The notes: generated by a model not told the origin, from the sequence alone. A DNA stretch of 64,000 nt from Ensifer sp. IC4062 (GCF_020193575.1 NZ_JADYVD010000022.1:1-64000); one strand, 5' to 3'. Counted from the first letter of the stretch, positions 10,699-19,448 are shown. Numbers and translations are program-made.

Positions 10699-11268
10699 TT
10701 AAGCGGCCTCGTCCTGGGCGTCGTCCTCTTCGATGGCCTTGCCGCGCTTCGGCCCCTTGTTCAGGTTGGCTTCGACGAGACGGACCGCCTCCGTTTCAGA
10801 CATCTTGTTTACGGCAGCGATTTCGCGCGCCATGCGGTCAAGAGCGGCCTCATAAAGCTGGCGTTCGGAATAGGACTGTTCGGGTTGATTTTCCGCGCGA
10901 TAAAGATCGCGCACCACTTCCGCGATGGAGATGAGATCGCCGGAATTGATCTTGGCATCGTATTCCTGGGCACGGCGGGACCACATGGTCCGCTTGACGC
11001 GTGCCTTGCCCTGCACGACCTTCAGCGCACGATCGACGAAATCGGTTTCAGACAGCTTGCGCATGCCGATGCTGACGGCTTTCGCCACCGGCACCTTGAG
11101 ACGCATCTTGTCCTTCTCGAAATCGATGACAAAAAGCTCGAGCTTCATGCCAGCGACTTCCTGCTCCTCAATCGCAACGATCTGGCCAACACCATGAGCC
11201 GGATATACGATCGATTCACCGGTCTTGAAGCCTTGGCGCGTTGAAGATTTTTTCTGCTGGGTCGTCAT
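10699..11268 (-). CDS. carD: CarD-family transcriptional regulator
   Basis: 189 residues from ATG 11268 (MTTQQKKSSTRQGFKTGESIVYP). The N-terminal CarD/TRCF RNA-polymerase-interacting domain is clear (YPAHGVGQIVAIEEQEVAGMKLELFVIDFEKDKMRLKVPV). A basic helical domain follows with RTMWSRRAQEYDAKINSGDLISIAEVVRDLYR, and the tail is charged. CarD proteins bind the RNA polymerase beta subunit and stabilise open complexes at rRNA and other promoters. The frame extends 13 residues upstream, but those do not match the family. Last gene of the minus-strand group helicase, S4 protein, fdxA and carD; followed by a strong terminator. Confidence 0.9.
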   Translation of the reverse strand: MTTQQKKSSTRQGFKTGESIVYPAHGVGQIVAIEEQEVAGMKLELFVIDFEKDKMRLKVPVAKAVSIGMRKLSETDFVDRALKVVQGKARVKRTMWSRRAQEYDAKINSGDLISIAEVVRDLYRAENQPEQSYSERQLYEAALDRMAREIAAVNKMSETEAVRLVEANLNKGPKRGKAIEEDDAQDEAA

Positions 11269-11680
11269 TCGTTTCAAAAACTCCCTATTGCGCACCCGGC
11301 CTCTCAAAGGCCGGGGCCGGGTCGGTCAGGCCCGGGATAGACGGGAATACCGCCGGGTGGGGTCAATCCTGGTCCGTCCAACGGAACGCATACGGCCTCA
11401 TATATCGCGGTCACAGGCAACGGAACGTTGCGTATTTGGGAAGAGCCGCGCCGTGGAGATCGTTTGCTTTCGTGATGGTTTTCGGGCGCGCAAAAACACC
11501 CTCGGTGGATCAGTAACAGGAAGCTATCACAAAAAAGTGCGCAAATCAATAATTTGCTGCATGGCAGCGATCAAGCTACCACGCGCACAATTGTTAGGCT
11601 GAGGCCGGATTTCCCCAGATTTCGGCCCTCGCTTTGTATCCGTTCGTCAGGGTCGGCGAACCAAGCACGGGACGATTGCG
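11269..11680. other. Intergenic region between fdxA and carD
   Basis: 412 bp without a credible gene. It holds an inverted repeat GCAAAT/ATTTGC (11541-11557). Read on the minus strand, this is followed by a T run, so it may be a weak fdxA terminator or a protein site. A minus-strand TTGACC (11366-11361) could be part of the carD promoter, but no good -10 is spaced from it. Confidence 0.35.
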
Positions 11681-12019
11681 TCAGTCGCCCTGTCCCGGCT
11701 CGGCAGAGAAATACTTCTCGTATTTTCCATCGACGCCGTCCATCTCCTTGGCCTCCGGCAAAGGATCACGCTTCACCGTGATGTTCGGCCACTTCGTCGC
11801 AAAATCCGCGTTCAATTTCAACCACATGTCGAGGCCCGGCTCGGTATCCGGCTTGATCGCATTGGCCGGACATTCCGGCTCGCATACCCCGCAATCGATG
11901 CACTCATCAGGGTGGATGACGAGGAAATTCTCCCCTTCATAGAAGCAGTCCACAGGGCAGACTTCCACGCAATCCGTATACTTGCAGCGAATGCAATTGT
12001 CGGTCACGACATACGTCAT
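11681..12019 (-). CDS. fdxA: 7Fe ferredoxin (3Fe-4S/4Fe-4S)
   Basis: 112 residues from ATG 12019, with GGAG 6 nt upstream. [55 protein letters not shown]-type sequence gives the two cysteine clusters of FdxA ferredoxins; the irregular first cluster spacing indicates one 3Fe-4S plus one 4Fe-4S centre. The C-terminal 50 residues are the helical tail usual in FdxA. A low-potential electron carrier in the cytosol; its partner is unknown. The same-strand neighbours carD, S4 protein and helicase form a group I associate with many alphaproteobacteria. Confidence 0.92.
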   Translation of the reverse strand: MTYVVTDNCIRCKYTDCVEVCPVDCFYEGENFLVIHPDECIDCGVCEPECPANAIKPDTEPGLDMWLKLNADFATKWPNITVKRDPLPEAKEMDGVDGKYEKYFSAEPGQGD

Positions 12020-12314
12020 GAGGTACTCCAGCCAATGCTCACATTTGATGGCAAACGGCAATCAATGGTGATGCTCGTCGTCCATGCACCCCAGGAATGT
12101 CTGGCGCGCATAGCTGCCGGACGAGACCCGAATGCCACTCAACGTGGCTTGTGAGGTAACGGCTTTGGATGCCCATTGCAAGAATAATCCATGCGCCGTT
12201 GGTCGGGAAGCGGGCAGAGTTTTCTAGCGCAGAAGGATTTTCGATTGCTTCGATCCAAAATCGCGGATTTGGCCGATTTTCACAGGCAAGCCAGCACGGA
12301 AACGCCGTCGCAGC

Positions 12315-12728
12315 TCAATCGTCGTGCTCGCCGAAGTCAGGTTTGAGCCGATCCGTGTCGCGCCGTTCCCGCTTCGTCGGGCGCCCGGCGCCCCGCTCGC
12401 GAGTCGCCTGCTCGAAAGCCGTCAACCTCTGGGAGGAGGCTGGCGGGGTCAGGTCCTCGTAGAGCAGGCGGGCCTCCTCGTAGGGACCCCGCCGCGTGCC
12501 AGGTAAGAGCACGCGAACGACGAGATCCCGTCGCTCCATCGACAATTCGAGCGTATCGCCTGCCTTTACCTGAGCGGAGGATTGCGTGACCCGCGTCCCG
12601 TTGACTGCGACATGACCCGCCTCGATCGCCTTCTGGGCAAGCGATCGCGATTTGATCAGCCGCGCGAAGAACAGCCACTTGTCGAGCCGCTGACGAGGTG
12701 CAGGCGCAGACGTTGGCTGTTTCTCCAT
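12315..12728 (-). CDS. S4-domain RNA-binding protein, Hsp15-like
   Basis: 137 residues. The S4 fold occupies residues 12-75: RQRLDKWLFFARLIKSRSLAQKAIEAGHVAVNGTRVTQSSAQVKAGDTLEL. The remaining part is highly charged (RERGAGRPTKRERRDTDRLKPDF), as in Hsp15, which rescues stalled 50S subunits carrying nascent chains after heat shock. The ribosome site AGGAAGG sits just before ATG 12728. It starts 8 bp after the helicase stop, so the two are almost certainly one transcript; both have RNA-related domains. Confidence 0.88.
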   Translation of the reverse strand: MEKQPTSAPAPRQRLDKWLFFARLIKSRSLAQKAIEAGHVAVNGTRVTQSSAQVKAGDTLELSMERRDLVVRVLLPGTRRGPYEEARLLYEDLTPPASSQRLTAFEQATRERGAGRPTKRERRDTDRLKPDFGEHDD

Positions 12729-12736
12729 TGCCCTTC

Positions 12737-15733
12737 CTACTTTTTCAGTTGCTCCTTGAGAGCGGCAAGTTTCGCAAAGGGCGAATCCGGATCCAGCGGC
12801 TTTTCCTTGCGTGGCGGGCGCCCATCAAACTTCTGACCGCCCGGCTTGCCGCCCCGATCATGGCGATCGGGTCGATCCTTGCGTTGGCCTCCACCAGGCC
12901 TGCCCTCCTGTGCCTTGCCGCGCATGGGCGCTCCGCCCTTGCGGCCGCCCTCCCTGCCTTCGCCCTGGCCATGCCGCTGGCCACCACGGCGATGCTCGCC
13001 CTGCTGGCGGCCGCCCTGGCGCTGGTTGTCCTGGCGCGTGCCAGGACGCCACAGGAGCACCGGCCTGGCTTCGGCAGGTTCTTCCGCCGCGCTTGCTTCA
13101 GTCGTGCTTTCTTCAGTCGGCGCATCGTTGGTTGCGTCGGCTGCGGGCGCTTCCGTCTGCGTCACTCCAGCCGGCTCGCTCTCGGCCTTCGCGTCCTCAT
13201 CGACGTTCTCGGCTGCGGCGGTTTCGAGCGGCGTCCCCGCCGGAGTCGCATCTGCGCTCTGGCTTGCGAGGAAGGCAGCCGCCTCTTCGGCGGTCACGCT
13301 GTCGGCGCGATAGCCAAGCCCCTTCAGGATTTCCTCCATGTCGTCAGGCGTTGCGCCGAGAATGGACAGCATCGCTGTCGTCGCCATGAAACGGCGGCCG
13401 TCGTATGCGCCGTCCGGACGCGGCTCTGCACCAGGCTTCCACTGCAGGAGCGGACGTATGAGATCCGCGAGCCGCTCAAGGATGTCGATCCGCACGGCCC
13501 GCTTGCCGAGGAAACGGAATCCGGCGAGCTTGTAGAATGTCCGCTCGAAAGACGGATCGGTGACGACAGAGGTACGGCCGGCGGCAAGCATCGGAATGAG
13601 TTCGCCATAGCCGGGCTTGTCGAGTCCGTCGTTCTTCAGCGCCCAGAGCAGCGTGATGAGCTCGGCAGGCGCCGGCTTCAGGAGAGCCGGCAGAAAGATG
13701 TGATAGGCGCCGAAGCGAACACCATATTTACGGATGGACGCGCGACCATCCTGGTCGAGCGACTTTACCTCCTCGGCGACATCACGGCGGAAGAGCACAC
13801 CAAGATTCTCGACGAGCTGGAAAGCCAGGCCCTTGGCGAGACCTTCGAGGTCCTCCGCACGGGAGATGTCGTCGAGAGGCTTCAATATCGTGCCGATATG
13901 GTGGTTCACGAACCGTTCGATCCGAGCGAGCACATGGTCGCGGGCGTTGGCCTGGAGCTGCTCGTCAGCGAGCAAGATGACGCGCGGGCGCATGACGTGA
14001 TCGCTCGCGGCAAGCCGCGCCACGGGATCGCCGAGCCAGCGCACGAGGCCATCCGACGAAAGCGCAAGATCACCATTGCCGGCCGCGTGAAGACGCGCAG
14101 CGCGCGCCTCGAATTCCAGCGCCAGCGCCTTCTGGGCAGCACCTTGCACCGCCTTCGCATCCGAGCCTTCGCCACCGGCCGCCAAAGTGAACCGGAAACC
14201 GGTTAACTGGCCTACGTGGTGCCCCTCTACGAAGACATCACCATTCACACTGATTTCAGCTTCCAGCATCGCATTCTCTCTCAGGCGCTTCATGAGCACA
14301 GATGTCCTGCGATCAACAAAGCGTTTCGTCAACCTTTCATGTAGCGCGTCGGACAATCGATCTTCGATTTCCCGCGTCTTTTCTTGCCAGTGTGTCGGAT
14401 CGGCAAGCCATCCGGGCCTATTTGACACATAGGTCCAGGTCCTGATCTGCGCAATTCGCGCCGAAAGTGTGTCAATCTCGCCATCTGTGTGATCCGCGCG
14501 GCGGACCTGCTCGGCCATGAAGTCTTCGTTGACCGTGCCCTCGCGAACGAGATCGGCGTAGATCGTCGAAATCAGGTCCGCGTGCTGAGCCGGCGTTATG
14601 CGCCGGTAGTCGGGAAGGGCGCAGGCCTCCCAAAGCGTCTCGACCCGCTCGGACGTGGTGGCAACGTCCATGATTTCGGGATAGCGCATGAGATGCTCCA
14701 GCGCCTGCTGATCGACAGCCGGAAGCGCTCGTGTCAGGCCGGCAACGGCCGGCGCTGCCTCGAGGCTTTTCTTGAGCGCCTTCAGCGAGGAATAATCGAC
14801 AGCCTTGGATCGCCATTGCAACACCCTGACCGCATCGAATTCGTGCGACTCCATGCGATGCACGAGTTCGCTGTCGAAAGGGTCGACGCGCCCGGTGACG
14901 CCGAATGTTCCGTCCCGCACATGCCGGCCCGCCCGCCCCGCGACCTGAGCGAGCTCCGCCGGGTTGAGATTGCGGTATTGGTAGCCGTCGAACTTGCGGT
15001 CCTGCGCGAAGGCGACATGATCGACGTCTAGGTTGAGGCCCATGCCGATGGCGTCGGTCGCTACAAGGTATTCGACGTCGCCCTCCTGGTAGAGCGCGAC
15101 CTGGGCGTTACGGGTGCGCGGCGACAGGGCCCCGAGCACGACGGCGGCACCGCCGCGCTGCCGCCGGATGAGCTCGGCGATGGCATAGACTTCGTCGGCC
15201 GAGAAGGCGACGATCGCGGAACGATGCGGGAGCCGGGTTATCTTCTTCGATCCCGCATAGAGAAGCTGCGACAGGCGCGGACGCTCGATGAAGGTGATCC
15301 CCGGCAGGAGCTGCTGGAGAATGGGGCGCATCGTCGCGGCACCGAGCAGCAGCGTTTCGTCGCGGCCGCGCAGATGCAGCAGCCTGTCGGTAAAGATGTG
15401 ACCACGCTCCAGGTCCGCGGCCAGTTGCACCTCATCGATCGCAACGAACGAGGCGGTCGTCTCGCGTGGCATGGCTTCGACGGTGCAAACCGAATAGCGC
15501 GCCCGATGCGGCGTGATCTTTTCCTCGCCCGTGATCAGCGCGACGTTGTGGTGGCCCACCTTTTCGACCAGGCGCGTATAGACCTCGCGCGCAAGCAGCC
15601 GCAGCGGCAGGCCGATGACGCCGCTGTCATGCGCAACCATGCGCTCGATCGCATAGTGGGTCTTGCCGGTGTTGGTTGGCCCGAGCACCGCGGTCACGCC
15701 GCGACCACTCAGAATCATGGATTGAAAGGACAC
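12737..15733 (-). CDS. SUV3-like DExH-box helicase
   Basis: 998 residues. Motif I is GPTNTGKTHYAIERM (about 18-32), the variant typical of the SUV3/mitochondrial RNA degradosome helicase group; motif II is DEVQ, followed by RGHIFTDRLLHLRG. The later motifs GALSPRTRNAQ, EYLVATDAIGMGLNLDVDHVAF and QVAGRAGRHVRDG complete the SF2 core. A long alanine/glutamate-rich linker and a basic glycine/arginine/lysine-rich tail follow (about 900-998), a likely RNA-binding extension. The start is probably GTG 15733 (AGGA 8 nt upstream); ATG 15718 is possible. The Rhodobacter mgpS product is a similar helicase. Role probably RNA processing; evidence is by family only. Confidence 0.87.
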   Translation of the reverse strand: MSFQSMILSGRGVTAVLGPTNTGKTHYAIERMVAHDSGVIGLPLRLLAREVYTRLVEKVGHHNVALITGEEKITPHRARYSVCTVEAMPRETTASFVAIDEVQLAADLERGHIFTDRLLHLRGRDETLLLGAATMRPILQQLLPGITFIERPRLSQLLYAGSKKITRLPHRSAIVAFSADEVYAIAELIRRQRGGAAVVLGALSPRTRNAQVALYQEGDVEYLVATDAIGMGLNLDVDHVAFAQDRKFDGYQYRNLNPAELAQVAGRAGRHVRDGTFGVTGRVDPFDSELVHRMESHEFDAVRVLQWRSKAVDYSSLKALKKSLEAAPAVAGLTRALPAVDQQALEHLMRYPEIMDVATTSERVETLWEACALPDYRRITPAQHADLISTIYADLVREGTVNEDFMAEQVRRADHTDGEIDTLSARIAQIRTWTYVSNRPGWLADPTHWQEKTREIEDRLSDALHERLTKRFVDRRTSVLMKRLRENAMLEAEISVNGDVFVEGHHVGQLTGFRFTLAAGGEGSDAKAVQGAAQKALALEFEARAARLHAAGNGDLALSSDGLVRWLGDPVARLAASDHVMRPRVILLADEQLQANARDHVLARIERFVNHHIGTILKPLDDISRAEDLEGLAKGLAFQLVENLGVLFRRDVAEEVKSLDQDGRASIRKYGVRFGAYHIFLPALLKPAPAELITLLWALKNDGLDKPGYGELIPMLAAGRTSVVTDPSFERTFYKLAGFRFLGKRAVRIDILERLADLIRPLLQWKPGAEPRPDGAYDGRRFMATTAMLSILGATPDDMEEILKGLGYRADSVTAEEAAAFLASQSADATPAGTPLETAAAENVDEDAKAESEPAGVTQTEAPAADATNDAPTEESTTEASAAEEPAEARPVLLWRPGTRQDNQRQGGRQQGEHRRGGQRHGQGEGREGGRKGGAPMRGKAQEGRPGGGQRKDRPDRHDRGGKPGGQKFDGRPPRKEKPLDPDSPFAKLAALKEQLKK

Positions 15734-15900
15734 TTCTTCGATCCTGGCATTCTCAACGAGCCGGCGCGGTTTTGCGGGCCGGCGGGGAACACATGCCCAC
15801 GCGCCGGCCCAAACGCAAGGGGCGCGGACAATTAAAACCGCTTGCGGCCTCCTCCCCGAACCACATTTCGGGCCTCCAAATTAACGTTCGGAACAGCGGT

Positions 15901-16206
15901 GGAACGAATCAGCGACGAATCGCTGACTCGCGTCGATTCACTGTATGTTCACGGCTATATCTAGACTTCCGCGCGAAGAGTCGCACCACATGCTGAATCG
16001 GCCGGAACATCGCGCAAACAACGGCCGTCAGCGCCGTTAACTTTTCCTTCCAGAACGTTAATTGCCATCAAGGATTCGGAATCCAAGACTCTGGAAAGTT
16101 TAGAAAATTTTAACTCGGATTCGCTTTCGGACTCCGCGAATCGGGGAATAAGAATCGTCGCATTAACCTTTCGATCAAAGCCGGAACGAATCGGCGACGA
16201 ATCGCT
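15901..16206. repeat. 24-bp direct repeats bounding the GANTC cluster
   Basis: Bases 15901-15924 and 16183-16206 are identical at 23 of 24 positions, differing only at the eleventh base (A against G). Each copy holds two GANTC sites 11 bp apart. The copies are 282 bp apart in the same orientation. Confidence 0.8.
15906..16203. promoter_or_regulatory. Cluster of 15 GANTC (CcrM) methylation sites
   Basis: GANTC occurs at 15906, 15917, 15925, 15935, 15978, 15995, 16073, 16079, 16087, 16118, 16130, 16138, 16152, 16188 and 16199. About one would be expected by chance in 298 bp. Many neighbouring sites are 8-12 bp apart. The cluster lies 173-470 bp upstream of the helicase start and downstream of phbB, in the longest gene-free stretch of the window. 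GANTC is the target of the cell-cycle methylase CcrM in alphaproteobacteria. The density is seen directly; its function is unknown. Confidence 0.8.
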
Positions 16207-16233
16207 CACACGGATGCTTTCTCGTTTTGTTCA

Positions 16234-16249
16234 CCACAACATATTGTGG
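16234..16249. repeat. Short inverted repeat downstream of phbB
   Basis: CCACAA-cata-TTGTGG, perfect 6-bp arms, lies between the GANTC cluster and the end of phbB. It may be a protein site; there is no T tract that would make it a terminator. Confidence 0.35.
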
Positions 16250-16416
16250 CTCTGGTGCTTACGCATCAATAGAATTGCGGTGCCATTTTTCGCAATCTGT
16301 GCGCCGCAAGGCTGTGTCGTTAACCATTGCATCCAGCCGGTGAACTCCGCTGCCGCAAACAAAGCAGCGCCCCGAAAGGCGCCGCCAGAGATGACACTAT
16401 CTCGGCTTTTGGTGGG

Positions 16417-17142
16417 TCAGACGAAGAACTGGCCACCATTGGCCGAAATTGTCGAGCCGGTGATGAAGCCGGCGTCGTCGGATGCGAGGAACACGACACA
16501 ACGCGCAACTTCTTCCGGTTCACCGAGGCGCCCCACCGGAATCTGCGGAATGATCCGTTCGTTGAGCACCTTTTCCGGCACGGCCCTTACCATCTCCGTG
16601 CCGATATAACCCGGGCAGATCGCGTTCACGGTGATGCCCTTTGCCGCCCCTTCCTGCGCGAGTGCCTTTGTGAAGCCGAGATCGCCGGCCTTCGCCGCGG
16701 AATAATTCGCCTGGCCCATCTGCCCTTTCTGACCGTTGATGGAGGAGATGTTGATCACGCGTCCGAAGCCGCGGTCGCGCATGCCCGACCAGAGCGGATG
16801 CGTCATGTTGAAGAGGCCGGTCAGATTGGTGCTGATCACTTCACCCCACTGTTCCGGCGTCATCTTGTGAAACATCGCGTCACGCGTGATGCCGGCATTG
16901 TTGACGAGAACGTCCACCGGCCCGAGATCGGCCTCCACCTTGGCGATGCCCTCGGCGCAGGCCTGATAGTTGGAGACATCCCACTTGTAGACGGGGATGC
17001 CGGTTTCCTGCTTGAAGGCCTGGGCCTTCTCGTCATTGCCGGCATAGTTTGCGGCCACCTTGTAGCCCGCTGCTTTCAGCGCCACCGAAATGGCTGCTCC
17101 GATGCCGCGCGATCCACCTGTAACCAACGCTACCCTACTCAT
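16417..17142 (-). CDS. phbB: Acetoacetyl-CoA reductase
   Basis: 241 residues from ATG 17142, with GGGAGG 6 nt upstream; this length is right for PhbB. Short-chain dehydrogenase motifs: cofactor loop TGGSRGIGAAIS, NNAG (NNAGITRDAMFHKM), catalytic serine in INISSINGQKGQMGQ and YSAAKAG with Tyr/Lys, then GYIGTEMV. The PhbB-type segment GQMGQANYSAAKAGDLGFTKALAQEGA separates it from FabG. It reduces acetoacetyl-CoA to (R)-3-hydroxybutyryl-CoA with NADPH, the second step of polyhydroxybutyrate synthesis. It follows phbA on the same strand after 178 bp. Confidence 0.95.
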   Translation of the reverse strand: MSRVALVTGGSRGIGAAISVALKAAGYKVAANYAGNDEKAQAFKQETGIPVYKWDVSNYQACAEGIAKVEADLGPVDVLVNNAGITRDAMFHKMTPEQWGEVISTNLTGLFNMTHPLWSGMRDRGFGRVINISSINGQKGQMGQANYSAAKAGDLGFTKALAQEGAAKGITVNAICPGYIGTEMVRAVPEKVLNERIIPQIPVGRLGEPEEVARCVVFLASDDAGFITGSTISANGGQFFV

Positions 17143-17249
17143 GCTCGCCTCCCACAAAGTTGATTTGAATTTTGCATAGGTGATCCGCATGTGCCCCGGC
17201 ATAAACGGGCCACATGTGCTTGACCAATTTCGTTGATGTCACATAGGGA

Positions 17250-17303
17250 CAGCAGGCCAGCAGACCGGCAAATGCACCGGAAAACTGTTCGGCCGGCCTG
17301 CTG
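17250..17303. repeat. Intercistronic hairpin between phbA and phbB
   Basis: CAGCAGGCC (17250-17258) is perfectly complementary to GGCCTGCTG (17295-17303); the 36-nt loop contains further CCGG pairs. It begins 18 bp after the phbA stop. It could partly terminate transcription or protect the phbA message end. Confidence 0.45.
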
Positions 17304-17320
17304 CATAGGCTTGCGGCCGG

Positions 17321-18502
17321 CTATAGGCGCTCGACGCACATGGCGACGCCCATCCCGCCACCGATGCACAAGGTGGCAAGTCCCTTGGAAACGCCGCGCC
17401 GCTTCATCTCGAAAAGCAAAGTATTGAGAACGCGGGCGCCGGAAGCGCCGATCGGATGGCCGATCGCGATCGCACCGCCGTTGACGTTGACGATCGACGG
17501 ATCCCAGCCGAGGTCCTTGTTGACGGCGCAGGCCTGCGCGGCGAAAGCTTCGTTCGCCTCCACGAGTTCGACATCGCCAACAGACCAGCCGGCCTTCTCC
17601 AGCGCCCTGCGGGAGGCCGGGATCGGCCCGGTCCCCATGATCTGCGGATCGACGCCGGCCGTTGCCCAGGAAACGATGCGGGCAAGCGGCTGGATGCCGC
17701 GCTTTTCCGCCTGCGCTTCCGTCATCAAGAGCGTCGCGGCCGCACCGTCGTTCAGCCCCGATGCGTTTCCGGCGGTCACCGTTCCCTCCTTGTCGAAGGC
17801 GGGGCGGAGCTTAGCCATGGAGTCGAGCGTCGCACCGTGACGGATATATTCGTCCTGGTCGACGGTCACGTCGCCCTTACGGGTCTTTACGATGAATGGA
17901 ACGATCTCGTCGGCGAAACGACCGGCCTTCTGCGCGGCCTCAGCCTTGTTCTGCGAAGCGAGCGCGAATTGATCCTGCTCTTCGCGGGTAAGCTGCCACT
18001 TGCGGGCGACGTTTTCGGCAGTGATGCCCATGTGATAGCCGTAGAAGGCGTCCGTCAGGCCGTCCTTGATCATCGTGTCGATCATCTTGAAGTCGCCCAT
18101 CTTCACGCCGCCGCGAAGGTGCGCGCAATGCGGCGCCATCGACATCGACTCCATGCCGCCGGCCACGATGATATCCGCATCGCCGGTGACGATCTGCTGC
18201 ATGCCGAGCGCCACGGCGCGCAGGCCCGAACCGCAAAGCTGGTTCATGCCCCAAGCCGTCTTTTCCTGCGGTAGGCCCGCCTTCATCGCTGCCTGGCGGG
18301 CCGGGTTCTGCCCTTCGCCGGCGGGAAGAACCTGGCCGAGGATCACCTCGTCCACCTCTGCCGCGTCGACGCCCGCCCGCTCAAGCACCGCCGTGATGAC
18401 GCCCGCACCCAACTCGTGCGCGGGTGTGTTGCCGAAGGCACCGTTAAAGGATCCGACGGCGGTGCGAGCCGCGCTGGCGATCACGACGGAGGGATTGCTC
18501 AT
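17321..18502 (-). CDS. phbA: Acetyl-CoA acetyltransferase (beta-ketothiolase)
   Basis: 393 residues from ATG 18502, with GAGGAAACG upstream; the usual PhbA length. Thiolase signatures: [18 protein letters not shown] with the acyl-accepting cysteine near residue 88, [21 protein letters not shown] with the catalytic histidine, and the C-terminal [15 protein letters not shown] with the second cysteine. It condenses two acetyl-CoA to acetoacetyl-CoA for polyhydroxybutyrate and works in reverse in degradation. First gene of the phbA-phbB unit; the divergent neighbour phaR is the polymer-sensing regulator. Confidence 0.95.
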   Translation of the reverse strand: MSNPSVVIASAARTAVGSFNGAFGNTPAHELGAGVITAVLERAGVDAAEVDEVILGQVLPAGEGQNPARQAAMKAGLPQEKTAWGMNQLCGSGLRAVALGMQQIVTGDADIIVAGGMESMSMAPHCAHLRGGVKMGDFKMIDTMIKDGLTDAFYGYHMGITAENVARKWQLTREEQDQFALASQNKAEAAQKAGRFADEIVPFIVKTRKGDVTVDQDEYIRHGATLDSMAKLRPAFDKEGTVTAGNASGLNDGAAATLLMTEAQAEKRGIQPLARIVSWATAGVDPQIMGTGPIPASRRALEKAGWSVGDVELVEANEAFAAQACAVNKDLGWDPSIVNVNGGAIAIGHPIGASGARVLNTLLFEMKRRGVSKGLATLCIGGGMGVAMCVERL

Positions 18503-18620
18503 GGGACGTTTCCTCATATTTCGTTTGCCTGATGTAGCCAGACTGGCAAAGCCTGGAGCGCGAGTCAAACGCATTGATGCACTGCCGCAAAAGCTTCACG
18601 TTTCGCGCGGTTACCATATT

Positions 18621-18645
18621 TTGCAGGTGCGTCGCCGCATTGCAC
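18621..18645. promoter_or_regulatory. Candidate PhaR operator in the phbA-phaR divergent region
   Basis: A TGC/GCA-rich imperfect dyad: TTGCAggTGCG, TCGC, CGCAttGCA. PhaR proteins are reported to bind TGC/GCA-containing dyads and repress their own gene and phasin genes. The site lies 82 bp upstream of phaR and 119 bp from phbA. Confidence 0.45.
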
Positions 18646-18726
18646 AAATAGATTGTCAGAGCCTCGATTTTGCGGATACTCTAAAAAATACAATAAAGAC
18701 GGGACGATGGGTAAGAGGAGACCCTG

Positions 18727-19305
18727 ATGGCGAAGAACGATGGCCAGATCGTTATAAAAAAATATGCGAACCGGCGCCTCTACAATACCGGCACCAGCAC
18801 GTACGTGACCCTCGACGACCTGGCCGTGATGGTGAAGAAGGGTGAGGAGTTCGTGGTGCAGGACGCAAAGTCCGGCGAAGACATTACCCACTCCGTGTTG
18901 ACGCAGATTATCTTCGAGCAGGAATCCAAGACCGGCAATACGCTTTTGCCGATTTCCTTTCTTCGCCAACTGATCTCCTTCTACGGCGACCAGATGCAGA
19001 TGGTGGTGCCGAGCTACCTCGAACACTCGATGCAGGCCTTCACCGAGCAACAGGCGCAAATGCGCGAGCAGATCAACAAGGCATTTGGCGATACGCCGCT
19101 CGGCAAGAACCTGCAGGTGCCGCTGCAACTGGTCGAGGAGCAGGTCCGGCGCAACACCGAAATGTTCCACCAGGCCATGCAGATGTTCTCGCCCTTCATG
19201 GCCGCGCCCCCCGCCAAGGAAACGAAGAAGGCCGAGGCCAAGGATATCGACGAGCTCAAGGAACAGTTGCGCGCGCTTCAGACGAAGCTCGACAATCTCG
19301 GCTGA
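18727..19305 (+). CDS. phaR: Polyhydroxyalkanoate synthesis repressor PhaR (AniA)
   Basis: 192 residues. The N-terminal DNA-binding domain is unmistakable: IVIKKYANRRLYNTGTSTYVTLDDLAVMVKKGEEFVVQDAKSGEDIT-type sequence, followed by the PHB-accumulation domain THSVLTQIIFEQES and FLRQLISFYGDQMQMVVPSYLEHSM. The C-terminal half is helical with a coiled coil (DIDELKEQLRALQTKLDNL). PhaR senses free PHB and represses phasin and its own genes; in S. meliloti the orthologue AniA also influences exopolysaccharide and carbon partitioning. The ATG follows AGAGGAG. Divergent from phbAB. Confidence 0.93.
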   Translation: MAKNDGQIVIKKYANRRLYNTGTSTYVTLDDLAVMVKKGEEFVVQDAKSGEDITHSVLTQIIFEQESKTGNTLLPISFLRQLISFYGDQMQMVVPSYLEHSMQAFTEQQAQMREQINKAFGDTPLGKNLQVPLQLVEEQVRRNTEMFHQAMQMFSPFMAAPPAKETKKAEAKDIDELKEQLRALQTKLDNLG

Positions 19306-19344
19306 AGTTGCCCCAGCGATCGCACCGAACTTGCATGCGGCTGC

Positions 19345-19448
19345 CCTAGCCCTCCCCCCGCAGGCGGGAGAGGAGACTTAGGGCTGGCGCTTGCCACGAG
19401 TCTCCTTCGCCCCGCTTGCGGGGAGAGGTGGCCGGCAGGCCGGATGAG
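19345..19448. repeat. GC-rich palindromic repeat, copy 1
   Basis: Contains CCCCGCAGGCGGG and CGCCCCGCTTGCGGGGAGA palindromes followed by GGTGGCCGGCAGGCCGGATGAG. Related sequence recurs at 23614-23742 and 38516-38646. Such motifs are common between rhizobial genes and are known in S. meliloti as short A/B/C palindromes. Confidence 0.6.

Noticed and set aside
15961-16209. 82-residue minus-strand frame in the GANTC cluster
   Set aside because: Its SES/ESE-rich sequence is produced by the GANTC repeats; no ribosome site and no protein-like pattern.
15734-16416. Chromosomal replication origin
   Set aside because: Although GANTC-rich and partly AT-rich, no DnaA boxes were found and none of the origin-flanking genes known in rhizobia are present.
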